From contig NZ_CP011310.1 of assembly GCF_001077815.2 (NCBI RefSeq), positions 2,108,001 through 2,172,000 of the forward strand: a stretch of DNA of 64,000 nt. The letters run 5' to 3'. The notes beneath the pieces are model-generated. The model was not told the DNA's origin. It saw only the letters and a list, made by a program, of their open reading frames with translations, and did no database searches. Within the stretch, counting starts at the first letter, position 1, and the number at the start of each line of letters is the position of its first letter. This document shows, piece by piece, positions 19,101-28,048 of this stretch. The position numbers and the translations under genes were made by a program. The DNA is from Aurantiacibacter atlanticus (lineage in GTDB: Bacteria; Pseudomonadota; Alphaproteobacteria; Sphingomonadales; Sphingomonadaceae).

Positions 19101-19141
19101 GAATGTGATTCTGGCAACTTGCCATCACATCAGAATGTGAT
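19101..19141 (+). promoter_or_regulatory. Repeated GAATGTGAT / inverted-repeat operator before ribB
   Basis: GAATGTGAT occurs twice (19101-19109 and 19133-19141), 32 bp apart, about three helical turns. The second copy is part of a perfect palindrome ATCACAT (19124-19130), 4-nt spacer, ATGTGAT (19135-19141). It ends 11 bp before the ribB start, in the region shared with the divergent flavin reductase gene. A DNA-binding protein, possibly RibB's own HTH domain, is inferred to bind here. Confidence 0.5.
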
Positions 19142-19152
19142 AACTAGGCTGA

Positions 19153-20421
19153 ATGAACGATATTACTATCAAAAAAGTGCGTGAGATCGTGTCGAAAGGC
19201 AAGATAACCCGCGCCGGACTCGCTCGTGCTGCCGGACTGCATGCAAACACCTTGCGCGATTGCACAGAGGAAAGCTGGAATCCCACCGCGGATACCTTGG
19301 GTAAACTCAATCGCTTCATGACCGAGAATGACGAAGCGCCTGTGCTCGTCGGGATTGAGGAGATCATCGAGGAAGCGCGCAACGGCCGCATGTATATTCT
19401 CGTGGATGATGAAGATCGCGAGAATGAAGGCGATCTTATCATCCCTGCACAGATGGCCACACCCAATGCCGTCAACTTCATGGCCACCCATGGCCGCGGC
19501 CTCATCTGTCTGGCGTTGACCGCTCAGCGCGGCTCGGAGCTCGGGCTTGAATTGATGAGCAGCCGAAATCGCACCAGTCATGAAACGGCCTTTACGGTCG
19601 CCATCGAAGCCCGTGAAGGCGTGACAACGGGCATAAGCGCGGCGGACCGTGCGCGAACCGTTTCGGTCGCCATCGATTCATCCAAGGGCGCGGACGATAT
19701 CGTGACACCCGGCCATGTATTCCCCTTGCTCGCACGTCCGGGCGGCGTTCTGGTGCGTGCCGGCCATACAGAGGCTGCCGTTGACATTTCGCGCCTGGCC
19801 GGGCTGAATCCCAGCGGCGTGATTTGCGAGATCATGAATGAAGACGGCACTATGGCGCGGCTGGATGATCTCATCTCATTTGGCCGCAAACATGGCCTGA
19901 AGATAGGTACGATCCGCGATCTCATCGAATATCGCATGCGTCACGATCACCTCGTGAAGCGCACCAATGAAAGCACGTTCCAGTCCGATTATGGCGGAGA
20001 CTGGCGGGTGGCATCTTATCGCAACTCGGTCGATGGCTCGATCAACTTCGTGTTGCAAAAAGGAAATGTCATCCCCGGACAACCAGTTCTGACACGGATG
20101 CATGCGATCTCGATCTTCGATGACGTGCTGGGCCGTTCCGGTGACAAGAAACGCGTATTGCAACGCTGCATGGCCGCCATTGGCGAAGAAGGTAACGGCG
20201 TGATCGTGGTGCTTGTGCCCAACAAGTCTGCCTCGCTGGAGACAGAACTCGGAGGCGCAGACAGGGACACTGGCGAATTGCGCGAATATGGCATAGGCGC
20301 GCAGATCCTTGCCGATATTGGCGTGCATGACATGATCTTGCTGACCAATTCGAACCACAATGTCGTTGGCCTGCAAGGCTATGGCATCAGCGTGGTCGAA
20401 GAACGTCCTATTCCGGAGTAA
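19153..20421 (+). CDS. ribB: 3,4-dihydroxy-2-butanone-4-phosphate synthase with N-terminal HTH and degenerate RibA-like domain
   Basis: Riboflavin enzyme converting ribulose 5-phosphate to the four-carbon precursor of lumazine. Residues 1-60 form an extra XRE-like helix-turn-helix (TRAGLARAAGLHANTLRDC). Residues about 65-270 are a complete RibB domain (DDEDRENEGDL, RTSHETAFTVAIEA, PGHVFPLLARPGG, RAGHTEAAVDI). Residues 275-422 resemble GTP cyclohydrolase II but lack its three zinc cysteines: the region after MHAISIF has only one Cys. That domain is therefore probably inactive. It is followed four bases later by ribH. Confidence 0.9.
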   Translation: MNDITIKKVREIVSKGKITRAGLARAAGLHANTLRDCTEESWNPTADTLGKLNRFMTENDEAPVLVGIEEIIEEARNGRMYILVDDEDRENEGDLIIPAQMATPNAVNFMATHGRGLICLALTAQRGSELGLELMSSRNRTSHETAFTVAIEAREGVTTGISAADRARTVSVAIDSSKGADDIVTPGHVFPLLARPGGVLVRAGHTEAAVDISRLAGLNPSGVICEIMNEDGTMARLDDLISFGRKHGLKIGTIRDLIEYRMRHDHLVKRTNESTFQSDYGGDWRVASYRNSVDGSINFVLQKGNVIPGQPVLTRMHAISIFDDVLGRSGDKKRVLQRCMAAIGEEGNGVIVVLVPNKSASLETELGGADRDTGELREYGIGAQILADIGVHDMILLTNSNHNVVGLQGYGISVVEERPIPE

Positions 20422-20424
20422 TCG

Positions 20425-20844
20425 ATGGCCAATTTCCTGATAGTCGAGGCCCGTTTTTACGGCCATCTCAATGATATGCTGATAGCAGGCGCGAAGGCCG
20501 CGCTAGAATCAGCCGGACATTCTGCCGAGGTGGTGACCGTGCCTGGCGCATTGGAAGTGCCCGGCGCAATTTCCATGGCTGCGGAAAGCGATCGTTATGA
20601 CGGTTTCGTCGCCATTGGCGTGGTAATCCGCGGAGAGACGTATCATTTCGAGATCGTCGCCGGGGAAAGCGCCCGTGCGCTTATGGCACTGACGATGGAT
20701 TCTCTTGCCATTGGCAATGGCATTCTCACCACCGAAAATGAAACGCAGGCCATCGCCCGCGCTGATCCTGCTCAAGGTGACAAGGGCGGTGAAGCTGCCA
20801 AGGCTGCAATGCGGCTACTGGAATTGCGCGACGAATTTGCTTGA
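20425..20844 (+). CDS. ribH: 6,7-dimethyl-8-ribityllumazine synthase
   Basis: Penultimate riboflavin enzyme; it condenses the RibB product with the ribitylamino-pyrimidine. The 139 residues show the phosphate/pyrimidine-binding [13 protein letters not shown], the catalytic-His segment [14 protein letters not shown] and the C-terminal [13 protein letters not shown] with NKGGEA-like [11 protein letters not shown]. It starts three bases after the ribB stop and is surely in one operon with it. Length is at the short end of the family because the N-terminal arm is brief. Confidence 0.95.
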   Translation: MANFLIVEARFYGHLNDMLIAGAKAALESAGHSAEVVTVPGALEVPGAISMAAESDRYDGFVAIGVVIRGETYHFEIVAGESARALMALTMDSLAIGNGILTTENETQAIARADPAQGDKGGEAAKAAMRLLELRDEFA

Positions 20845-21061
20845 GCCACGAATGCGGGAAGCCCTATCTGGCCAAGGGCTAGACAAGGCCACATCCTGAT
20901 CTTCATCATCATTCCCAGAACTTTCACGGCTTACGTTGATCTCGGCATGCAATCACATCGCGGTTGAGCAAAATGTGAGGCTGCTGAAAATCTTGCACAT
21001 CTCAACGAGTTTCAGCCGGGACTGATTGGAACCAAGCGGCTGCTCATGCGCTCCACGGTCC

Positions 21062-21328
21062 ATGAACGACCCTCTGGAATGGATTGCCGCGATCGGCGCC
21101 GTGCTCGCCTCATCGATGATCGCTTTCGACCTGGGTCGACGCGCGACGGCGTGGGGATTTGTCCTGTTCTGCGTAGTTTCGATTACCTGGATCTATTCCG
21201 GCCTGACCGGAGGATCGATGCCCATTGCGGCGATGAATTCCATCTTGCTGCTGATTAACGGTTGGGGCGTTTACCAATATTGGTTTCACCCCAAGAACCG
21301 CCAAGGCGCAGCCGGCAAATCCGGCTGA
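21062..21328 (+). CDS. Small membrane protein of unknown function
   Basis: An 88-residue protein with three predicted hydrophobic segments (about residues 5-22, 32-50 and 55-75) and a basic tail (HPKNRQGAAGKSG). It looks like a small inner-membrane protein; the composition recalls PnuC-like or YgjV-like helices, but I cannot name a family. I chose ATG 21062; codons upstream in frame would give a non-hydrophobic cysteine-rich start. It converges with eno, 12 bp apart. Confidence 0.55.
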   Translation: MNDPLEWIAAIGAVLASSMIAFDLGRRATAWGFVLFCVVSITWIYSGLTGGSMPIAAMNSILLLINGWGVYQYWFHPKNRQGAAGKSG

Positions 21329-21340
21329 CGCCCTCATATA

Positions 21341-22689
<1,349 letters not shown>

Positions 22690-22786
22690 AGATAACTTGA
22701 ACGATGGTGTGTTATAACCACAATACATCAAGGCGAAGACAATTCTGCAGAGGATTAATCCTCTGCCAAATGGAAGGGTAAACATC

Positions 22787-23362
22787 ATGGCTGCCAAGAA
22801 GCCTTCGACAACAAACAAGACCACGCAACCCGCTGAAGCGACCGTTGCTGCGACTGATAATGCTACTGAAACCGTGGATATGACAGGCGGCGACACGACT
22901 TCTGCCGATACATCGCCGCGTACTGCCGAAGCGAAATCTCGTTTCAACGCTGCTATTGCAGAAGCCAAAGCCGGTGCAGCCGCGCTGGGTGATGAAGCCA
23001 AGGTTCGCGCCGGGCAATACCGTGACGAAGCGAAGCATAAGAGAGAGGACTGGTCTGGCGAAGCCCGCAACAAGGCCGGCGAACTCGCTGTTGAAGGCAA
23101 GCATAAGGCAAGCGAAGCGCTTTCTGGCCTGTCCCGCATGATCGATGAAAATGCACCGACGCTGGATGAAAAGCTTGGCGCAAAATATGGTGATTATGCA
23201 CGCAACGCTTCCCGCAATCTGCAGGAAAACGCTCGTATCCTTGATGAAAAGAGTCTGGATGAATTGGCTGACGGATCGCGCGAAGCAATCCGCAAGAGCC
23301 CAGCGACTGCAGTTGGCATCGCGGCGCTTGTCGGGTTCATGTTCGCCCGCCTGTTCCGCTAA
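22787..23362 (+). CDS. DUF883/YqjD-like tail-anchored protein
   Basis: A 191-residue, Ala/Lys/Glu-rich protein. The first 55 residues are low-complexity, then come long amphipathic helices (about 60-165) with apolipophorin-like repeats, and the C terminus is a single membrane anchor SPATAVGIAALVGFMFARLF. In Escherichia coli, YqjD/ElaB proteins anchor ribosomes or stabilise the membrane in stationary phase. The architecture fits, and an exact EcfG promoter match lies upstream. It is the first of four clustered genes of this kind. Confidence 0.75.
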   Translation: MAAKKPSTTNKTTQPAEATVAATDNATETVDMTGGDTTSADTSPRTAEAKSRFNAAIAEAKAGAAALGDEAKVRAGQYRDEAKHKREDWSGEARNKAGELAVEGKHKASEALSGLSRMIDENAPTLDEKLGAKYGDYARNASRNLQENARILDEKSLDELADGSREAIRKSPATAVGIAALVGFMFARLFR

Positions 23363-23368
23363 GACACA

Positions 23369-23866
23369 GTGGCAGTGCAAGAGGACGATAGCGTTGTCCG
23401 CCCTCCTGATGGCGGAACGATGCGCCTTCCTGAACCACCCGTTGATACGCAAGCCCCGGTAGATCCTGTAGAGGGCCTCCGGGGCGCCGCACCCGAAGAT
23501 GCCGATAGAGCCGCAAAACGCTCTCTTTTCGACGATTTCGAGGCATTGTTTGATGACGCGCGGACCTATGTGGATGCGGAACTCAGCTATCAGAAAAGTC
23601 GAGCTGGTTTTGTTGCAGACCGCTTGAAGAAGGCTGTCGCCTTCGGGCTTGTCGGAGCATATTTTGGCGTACTGGCGACCGTTGCGCTTGCTGTCGGCCT
23701 TATCATCGCATTGACCCCCCTGATTACTGCCTGGGGTGCAACGGCGCTGGTTGTAATCGCGCTGTTGCTGATCGCCTTTCTCCTTATCCGCCGTGCGCGT
23801 CAGGCGTGGAACGAATTATCCGGCGCAATGAACTCTACTGAAGATGAGCCGGCCCAGAATGACTGA
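23369..23866 (+). CDS. YqjE-like holin-superfamily membrane protein
   Basis: A 165-residue protein with a charged N-terminal half, an amphipathic helix (DDFEALFDDARTYVDAELSY) and two adjacent membrane helices (about 88-113 and 118-140). This is the layout of YqjE/phage holin superfamily 6 proteins, which are usually found beside YqjD. The only start that keeps the gene clear of its neighbour is GTG 23369; a second GTG lies at 23375. It overlaps the next gene's start by a few bases. Confidence 0.72.
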   Translation: MAVQEDDSVVRPPDGGTMRLPEPPVDTQAPVDPVEGLRGAAPEDADRAAKRSLFDDFEALFDDARTYVDAELSYQKSRAGFVADRLKKAVAFGLVGAYFGVLATVALAVGLIIALTPLITAWGATALVVIALLLIAFLLIRRARQAWNELSGAMNSTEDEPAQND

Positions 23867-24170
23867 TCGAAAAACACTTTTGCTCCAGGATCGCGCCCTG
23901 CGCGATGCGGCAAAGGGCCTGGTGAAGGCCGACTTGCGCAATATGCGCTCTGACGTCCAAGAACAGGGCGTCGCATCCCGCACGATGACGCGTCTTCGTG
24001 AAGGTGCCGAAGGTGCTGGCGACGATGCCCTGAATTTTGCGCGCGCGAACCCTGCCCAAGTCGGCTCCGTGATAGTCATCGGCATTGCTGCATTTGGTGG
24101 TTTCATCTTTCGGGATCGTCTTGCGGAAGGGATCGTCTCGCTGTTCAATCTGGAGCGCGAGGAAAATTAA
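23859..24170 (+). CDS. Small YqjK-like/DUF883-type membrane protein
   Basis: A 103-residue protein: about 65 charged residues followed by one membrane helix (GSVIVIGIAAFGGFIF) and a short cytoplasmic tail. It completes a YqjD-YqjE-YqjK-like set. ATG 23859 overlaps the previous gene's stop (ATGACTGA); an alternative ATG at 23844 would add five residues. Function is unknown, but context suggests a membrane stress role. Confidence 0.68.
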   Translation: MTDRKTLLLQDRALRDAAKGLVKADLRNMRSDVQEQGVASRTMTRLREGAEGAGDDALNFARANPAQVGSVIVIGIAAFGGFIFRDRLAEGIVSLFNLEREEN

Positions 24171-24191
24171 ATTCCAGATACAGAAACTATC

Positions 24192-24217
24192 GGAACAACA
24201 GACCGCTCCGAGCCGTA
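24192..24217 (+). promoter_or_regulatory. EcfG-like promoter before the second DUF883-type gene
   Basis: GGAAC (24192-24196), 17 bases, then CGTA (24214-24217). This matches the EcfG consensus apart from the final base. It lies 34 bp before the ATG at 24252. Confidence 0.5.
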
Positions 24218-24251
24218 TTAAAACTGACACACAATCTGCCGGAGACTCCCG

Positions 24252-24740
24252 ATGAACGACATGAAACGCGAAGATATCAAAAACCGAGTTGAGGCCGCAC
24301 AGGCCCGCGAGGAAGCCAAGACACCTACGCTAACCGAACGCGCAACCGAAACCGCGTCAGATGCGGCTGATGGTTTCACAACTTTCGTCAAAGAGCACCC
24401 ATTTGCCGCCGCTGCAGGCGGTGTAGCACTTGGTGTTCTGGTAGCCGGCCTGTTCCGGGGGCCTCGACAGGCTGCCGCACGAGGCGGGGCAAAGGCCGTG
24501 GGCCTTGCCGCGGTCGGCGCCGAAATCGCCAGCGGCTTTGCCTCCCATTTGCTTGACGATGCATCGGACATGGGCCGTGAAGGCGCTCGCCGTGCAAATG
24601 ACCTTACTGACCGTACTGGAGACAAGGCGCGTTCATTTGGTCGTTCCGCAAGCCACAAGGCTGGCGACGTCGCTGACGCAGCACGCATTGCGCGCCGTGA
24701 AACGGGCAAGGCGATAGCTCGGGCCATATCCCGCCGTTAA
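24252..24740 (+). CDS. DUF883/YqjD-like protein with internal membrane segment
   Basis: A 162-residue protein with a charged N-terminal helix, a glycine/alanine-rich membrane segment at about 55-72 (AAGGVALGVLVAGLFRG) and a basic C-terminal half rich in Arg and Ala (ending ISRR). The segment resembles the DUF883 anchor, but here it lies mid-protein. A GGAG-like ribosome site (GCCGGAGAC) precedes the ATG. It has its own EcfG-like promoter, so it can be expressed apart from the three genes upstream. Confidence 0.7.
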   Translation: MNDMKREDIKNRVEAAQAREEAKTPTLTERATETASDAADGFTTFVKEHPFAAAAGGVALGVLVAGLFRGPRQAAARGGAKAVGLAAVGAEIASGFASHLLDDASDMGREGARRANDLTDRTGDKARSFGRSASHKAGDVADAARIARRETGKAIARAISRR

Positions 24741-24771
24741 GCTGACTCAGCCCGCATATTTACATTAGCAC

Positions 24772-24808
24772 TTGCGCGCCCTGCTGGATTTCCTAACAGG
24801 GCGCGCAA
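24772..24808. terminator. Strong 12-bp hairpin
   Basis: TTGCGCGCCCTG (24772-24783) pairs perfectly with CAGGGCGCGCAA (24797-24808) around a 13-nt loop. It follows the DUF883-type gene by 31 bp. Only TTGTAT follows, not a real T-run, so it may be a terminator, an mRNA 3' stabiliser or a processing site. Confidence 0.5.
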
Positions 24809-24834
24809 TTGTATCTGCAGCAGGGAATTGAGCC

Positions 24835-25068
24835 ATGTCCGACGATCAGCAACTTCTTCACCTCGTGATAGGCGGCCGGGTCAACGATCCCCGCAGTGTC
24901 GACTTCAAGGATTTGAAGGACATACATGTCGTGGGGTTCTTCCCCAACTATGCAGAGGCGGAGGAAGCATGGCGCGGATGGGCGCAGCGCACTGTTGATG
25001 ATGCAGAAATGAAATACGTGATCGTCCATCTGCATAAATTGCTGGAGCCGGAACTTCCCGGAATATAG
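24835..25068 (+). CDS. DUF4170 family protein
   Basis: A 77-residue soluble protein resembling the DUF4170 family: LHLVIGGRVNDPRS, then VGFFPNYAEAEEAWRGWAQ and the conserved end YVIVHLHKLLEPE. Function is unknown. From memory these genes often lie near envelope-lipid genes in alphaproteobacteria. Here it is followed by the interrupted membrane phosphatase/sulfatase-like gene after 280 bp. Confidence 0.75.
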   Translation: MSDDQQLLHLVIGGRVNDPRSVDFKDLKDIHVVGFFPNYAEAEEAWRGWAQRTVDDAEMKYVIVHLHKLLEPELPGI

Positions 25069-25202
25069 CCGTACAGACAGAACGCACGCATTGAAAAGCG
25101 GTGCGTCTGGACTGGTATGACGAGAGCCTTGATAAGGAAAATGCCGACCATGTGATCGGCTCTTCTTTCTGCAATGGCCGTAACTGACGCAGGCACTGGC
25201 GC

Positions 25203-25376
25203 ATGCGCCTACCTAAAAATCTCGGTTTCCGGCTCCTTGGCAAGCACGTTTATGGGGCACTAGCTCTCCCAATTTACCTTCGGTTTACCAATAACTTCTA
25301 CGGACTGGTCATCATGAATGGCGCCCCTTCGGGGACCGGAGAACAACATTGTCAGAAGAAAGATCGGCAATCCTGA
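25203..25376 (+). CDS. Possible small ORF (57 residues)
   Basis: An ATG-started frame encoding a basic N terminus and a hydrophobic stretch (GALALPIYLRFTNNFYGL). It runs into the 5' part of the interrupted gene by 28 bp. No ribosome site is obvious and I know no homologue. It may be a small membrane peptide, or chance. Apart from this I see nothing in 25069-25348. Confidence 0.25.
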   Translation: MRLPKNLGFRLLGKHVYGALALPIYLRFTNNFYGLVIMNGAPSGTGEQHCQKKDRQS

Positions 25377-25422
25377 CGGACTTTCCCGGTGCCTGGATTC
25401 TGTACTGGCTGCTGATCCCAAA
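25349..25422 (+). pseudogene. 5' piece of an interrupted membrane phosphatase/sulfatase-superfamily gene
   Basis: Starts with TTG 25349, eight bases after a GGAG ribosome site, and reads MSEERSAILTDFPGAWILYW before meeting the IS3 end. Joining 25349-25422 to 28049-29339 (IS plus one CAAA copy removed) gives exactly 455 codons in one open frame. This confirms that the two pieces were one gene. Confidence 0.75.
25419..25422. repeat. Target-site duplication, left copy (CAAA)
   Basis: CAAA abuts the left IS3 end and is repeated at 28045-28048. A 3-4 bp duplication is usual for IS3-family elements. Confidence 0.8.
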
Positions 25423-25488
25423 TGACGTGACCCCCTGATTTTCCTCCAAGTTGGATTAGAGTCCGGCCCTGACAGAAGGACGGACGAG

Positions 25489-25755
25489 ATGAAGAGAACG
25501 AGGTTTTCAGAAGAGCAGATCATTGGCGTGCTGAAGGAAGCGGAGGCGGGAGCCAAGACCGCTGACCTTGCCCGTCGGCACGGTGTATCTGAAGCGACGA
25601 TCTACAACTGGAAGTCGAAGTATGGCGGGATGGAAGTGTCCGATGCCCGGCGGCTGAAGGAGCTGGAGAGCGAGAACGCGAAGCTGAAGCGTTTGCTGGC
25701 CGATGCGATGCTGGACAAGGCGGCGTTGAAGGATCTTCTGGCAAAAAATGTATGA
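25489..25755 (+). CDS. IS3 transposase OrfA (HTH protein)
   Basis: An 88-residue DNA-binding subunit with helix-turn-helix (ADLARRHGVSEATIYNWKSK, about 24-43) and a C-terminal leucine-zipper-like coil (LKELESENAKLKRLLADAML). In intact relatives ribosomes slip on an A-run near the end of orfA to make the OrfAB transposase; here A6 is at 25743-25748. The last codon and stop come from the inserted IS110-type element, so the native end is altered. Confidence 0.88.
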   Translation: MKRTRFSEEQIIGVLKEAEAGAKTADLARRHGVSEATIYNWKSKYGGMEVSDARRLKELESENAKLKRLLADAMLDKAALKDLLAKNV

Positions 25756-25767
25756 CCCGCCCTGTCC

Positions 25768-25987
25768 ATGCAAGGGTCGATTGGTGTTGACGGTGCCAGT
25801 CTGCACAAATGTATCCGGCCTCTCGCGAGTGGGCCGCTGTTGCGGCCAGGCCTTGATGAGATCCGCGCGCCTCGTTCCCAGATAAATGCTTCGGGCTTTC
25901 TGCCCGCTTTTTTGACGGGGCTTACGATGCGCTGGTCCACTGTCTCGTCATCACTCTTACGAACCTCGCAGTTGGTGGCGGCGCCGT
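25768..25987 (-). ncRNA. Candidate bridge/seek RNA region of the IS110-type element
   Basis: A 220-bp stretch without a convincing gene lies between the left inverted repeat and the transposase stop, thus downstream of the transposase. In IS1111-group elements the guide RNA that pairs with target and donor DNA is encoded on this side (family knowledge). I did not fold it, and RNA ends are unknown. Confidence 0.45.
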
Positions 25988-27040
25988 TCAGCCGAACGCT
26001 GGAACGCGCCGCTCGTAGGTGGCGCCCGGCTTGGTCAGAATCACCCAGACAACGCGAGCGATCTTGGCAGCCAGGGCGACCGTGACCTTGTTCTTGTGCA
26101 TCCTGCTCTCAAGCCCGTCGAGCCATGGGCCCAAGCGGTCCCTGCTTCTATCGAGATGTGTAACACAGGATCGAGCACCATGGACGATCATCCTTCGCAG
26201 GTATTTATTGCCGCGCTTGCTGATGCCAAGCAGCTTAGTCTTCCCGCCGGTCGAGTGTTCGCGCGGCACTAGACCGAGCCAGGCAGCGAGATCACGTGCC
26301 CTGCGGAACTGACGTCCCGACCCTGCCGCCGCCAGCAGAGCGGTCGAGGCCAGCGGTCCGATGCCCGGCACAGTCATCAGGCGCCGTGCGGTATCGCTGC
26401 GCGCGGCGATGGCTTCGATCTCGTGGTTCATGGCTGTGATGCGCTGTTCGAGTTCCATCATCTCGCCGTGAACCTCCGTCAGGATCCGGCGCATCGAAGG
26501 GGTGAGCTCGTTGGTCTCATCCGCAAGCACGCGCGGTATCTCGGCCTTGAACTTGCCTGCGCCCTGATGGATCGCGATACCATACTCGAGACAGAAGGCG
26601 CGCATCTGGCTGATCAGCCTCGTTCGATGGGCGATCATCCGGTCTCGCACCCGGTGGAGTGCTTGCAGGTCGATCTGCTCCGGTGTCCTTATCTCTACGA
26701 AGCGCATCGTCGGCCTAGTGACGGCTTCCGCAATGGCTTCCGCGTCGATGATGTCGTTCTTGTTCGACTTTACGAAGGGCTTCACGAATTGTGCCGGCAC
26801 GATCCTAACTGTGTGCCCCATCCCTAGCAGCTTGCGCGCCAGCCACTGCGAACCGGGGCATGCTTCCATCCCGACCAGAACCGGCGACGCGCGTTCGAAA
26901 AACTGCAGCAACGTCTCCCGCCTGAATGTCGCCTTCTGGATCGGTGCATGGGCCGCATCGAGGCCGACAACGTGAAAGACTGTTTTGCCAATGTCGATGC
27001 CGAAGACGGCTGCATCTCTTGGTTGGTTGCGTATGCTCAT
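25988..27040 (-). CDS. IS110-family transposase
   Basis: A 350-residue DEDD recombinase. The N-terminal RuvC-like domain has the acidic set [20 protein letters not shown] and [14 protein letters not shown]. The C-terminal Transposase_20 domain has [10 protein letters not shown] and the catalytic-serine region [15 protein letters not shown], followed by [12 protein letters not shown] chose ATG 27040, which follows a perfect GGAGG at a spacing of 5; a further ATG 33 bases upstream is possible. The gene appears intact, so this element may be active. Confidence 0.92.
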   Translation of the reverse strand: MSIRNQPRDAAVFGIDIGKTVFHVVGLDAAHAPIQKATFRRETLLQFFERASPVLVGMEACPGSQWLARKLLGMGHTVRIVPAQFVKPFVKSNKNDIIDAEAIAEAVTRPTMRFVEIRTPEQIDLQALHRVRDRMIAHRTRLISQMRAFCLEYGIAIHQGAGKFKAEIPRVLADETNELTPSMRRILTEVHGEMMELEQRITAMNHEIEAIAARSDTARRLMTVPGIGPLASTALLAAAGSGRQFRRARDLAAWLGLVPREHSTGGKTKLLGISKRGNKYLRRMIVHGARSCVTHLDRSRDRLGPWLDGLESRMHKNKVTVALAAKIARVVWVILTKPGATYERRVPAFG

Positions 27041-27100
27041 AATTACCTCCTTCTCAGTCCGCCGAATGTGCATGGAAGGACAGGGCGGGTCATCCCATTA

Positions 27101-28012
27101 GTTTTGACGCCCGCCGCGCAGCGGGAAGCTGTTGCTCATCTCCAGGCGTGCCATGGGATGAGCGAGCGGCGGGCGTGCCGTGTCATCGATGCTGATCGCA
27201 AGAGCGTGCGTTACCGTTCCACCCGGGACGATGACGTCGATCTGCGTGAGAAGCTGCGCGAGCTGGCCAACCAGCGTCGCCGGTTCGGCTATCGCCGTCT
27301 GCATATCCTGCTGCGCCGGGAGGGGATCATGATCAACCGCAAGAAGACCCAGAGGCTCTACCGTGAGGAAGGCTTGGCGGTCAGGCGACGACGTAGCCGC
27401 AGGCGTGCTGTTGGCACAAGGGCACCTGCTCCGGTTCTGGCGCTGCCGAACCAGCGCTGGAGCCTGGACTTTGTTCACGACCAGATGGCTTCGGGAAGAC
27501 GGTTCCGGGTGCTCAACGTGGTCGATGACGTGACCCGGGAGTGCCTGGCAGCGGTGCCGGACACCTCGATCTCTGGTCGCCGTGTCGTTCGCGAGCTGAC
27601 CGCACTGATCGAACAGCGCGGCAAGCCAGGCATGATCGTCAGCGACAATGGCACCGAGCTCACCAGCAACGCTGTGCTGGCATGGTGCGGCGAGGTCGGC
27701 GTGGAGTGGCATTACATCGCGCCCGGAAGGCCGATGCAGAATGGCTATGTCGAGAGCTTCAATGGCCGGATGCGGGACGAACTGCTCAACGAGACGCTGT
27801 TCTTGAGTATGGCCCATGCCCGTGTCGAGATCGCGGCCTGGGTCGAAGACTACAATCGGGAGCGACCACACTCGTCTCTCGGTTACGCAACACCGGCGGC
27901 GTTCGCCGCTGAACTGGATAAGCAATGGCCTGCTTCGCTACGCCCTACGGGCTCCGCTACGCAGCCCATTGCTTCAACCGCGCTGATGCGCAAAACAACC
28001 GCCCGGCTCTAA
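27101..28012 (+). pseudogene. IS3 transposase OrfB, cut off from its start by the nested element
   Basis: The frame holds a complete rve/DDE integrase core: [10 protein letters not shown] (first Asp), [10 protein letters not shown] (second Asp) and [18 protein letters not shown] (Glu). The N-terminal HTH_21 region ([17 protein letters not shown]) is also present. The family start, usually MVTPAA-like, is replaced here by VLTPAA just after the IS110-type end. An open frame continues upstream to 26948, but that part is IS110 sequence and not genuine OrfB. The normal frameshift with orfA is impossible. Confidence 0.85.
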
Positions 28013-28044
28013 TCCCAGCTGGGGGAAAGCTGGGGGTCACGTCA

Positions 28045-28048
28045 CAAA
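28045..28048. repeat. Target-site duplication, right copy (CAAA)
   Basis: Matches CAAA at 25419-25422 on the other side of the IS3-family element. Confidence 0.8.

Larger units (their letters stand above)
25752..27093 (-). mobile_element. IS110/IS1111-type element nested inside the IS3 element
   Basis: Bounded by a perfect 16-bp inverted repeat: ATGACCCGCCCTGTCC (25752-25767) and its complement (27078-27093). Subterminal inverted repeats, a single DEDD-type transposase and a long noncoding stretch downstream of it fit the IS1111 group. The true ends may extend a few bases beyond the repeats (right limit about 27100), because IS3 coding resumes at TTGACGCCC (27104). I see no target duplication, as expected for this family. 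The insertion point is the orfA/orfB junction of the IS3. Confidence 0.82.
25423..28044 (+). mobile_element. IS3-family insertion sequence, itself interrupted
   Basis: The ends are imperfect inverted repeats: left TGACGTGACCCCCTGATTTT and right (read inward) TGACGTGACCCCCAGCTTTC, with about 22 of the first 26 bases matching. It carries orfA (HTH) and orfB (DDE integrase core) and is flanked by CAAA duplications. Total length is 2622 bp. Removing the nested IS110-type element leaves about 1.27 kb, a normal IS3 length. It broke the phosphatase/sulfatase-like gene near codon 25. With orfB split it is probably no longer able to move by itself. Confidence 0.9.

Noticed and set aside
21028..21052. 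GGAAC-N16-CGCT, a near match to an EcfG promoter
   Set aside because: It has one mismatch in the -10 box and would start transcription right at the ATG at 21062, leaving no leader. Probably chance.
26948..27100. Apparent N-terminal extension of IS3 OrfB
   Set aside because: These codons belong to the nested IS110-type element, being antisense to the transposase start and crossing its right repeat. They are not part of a real OrfB.
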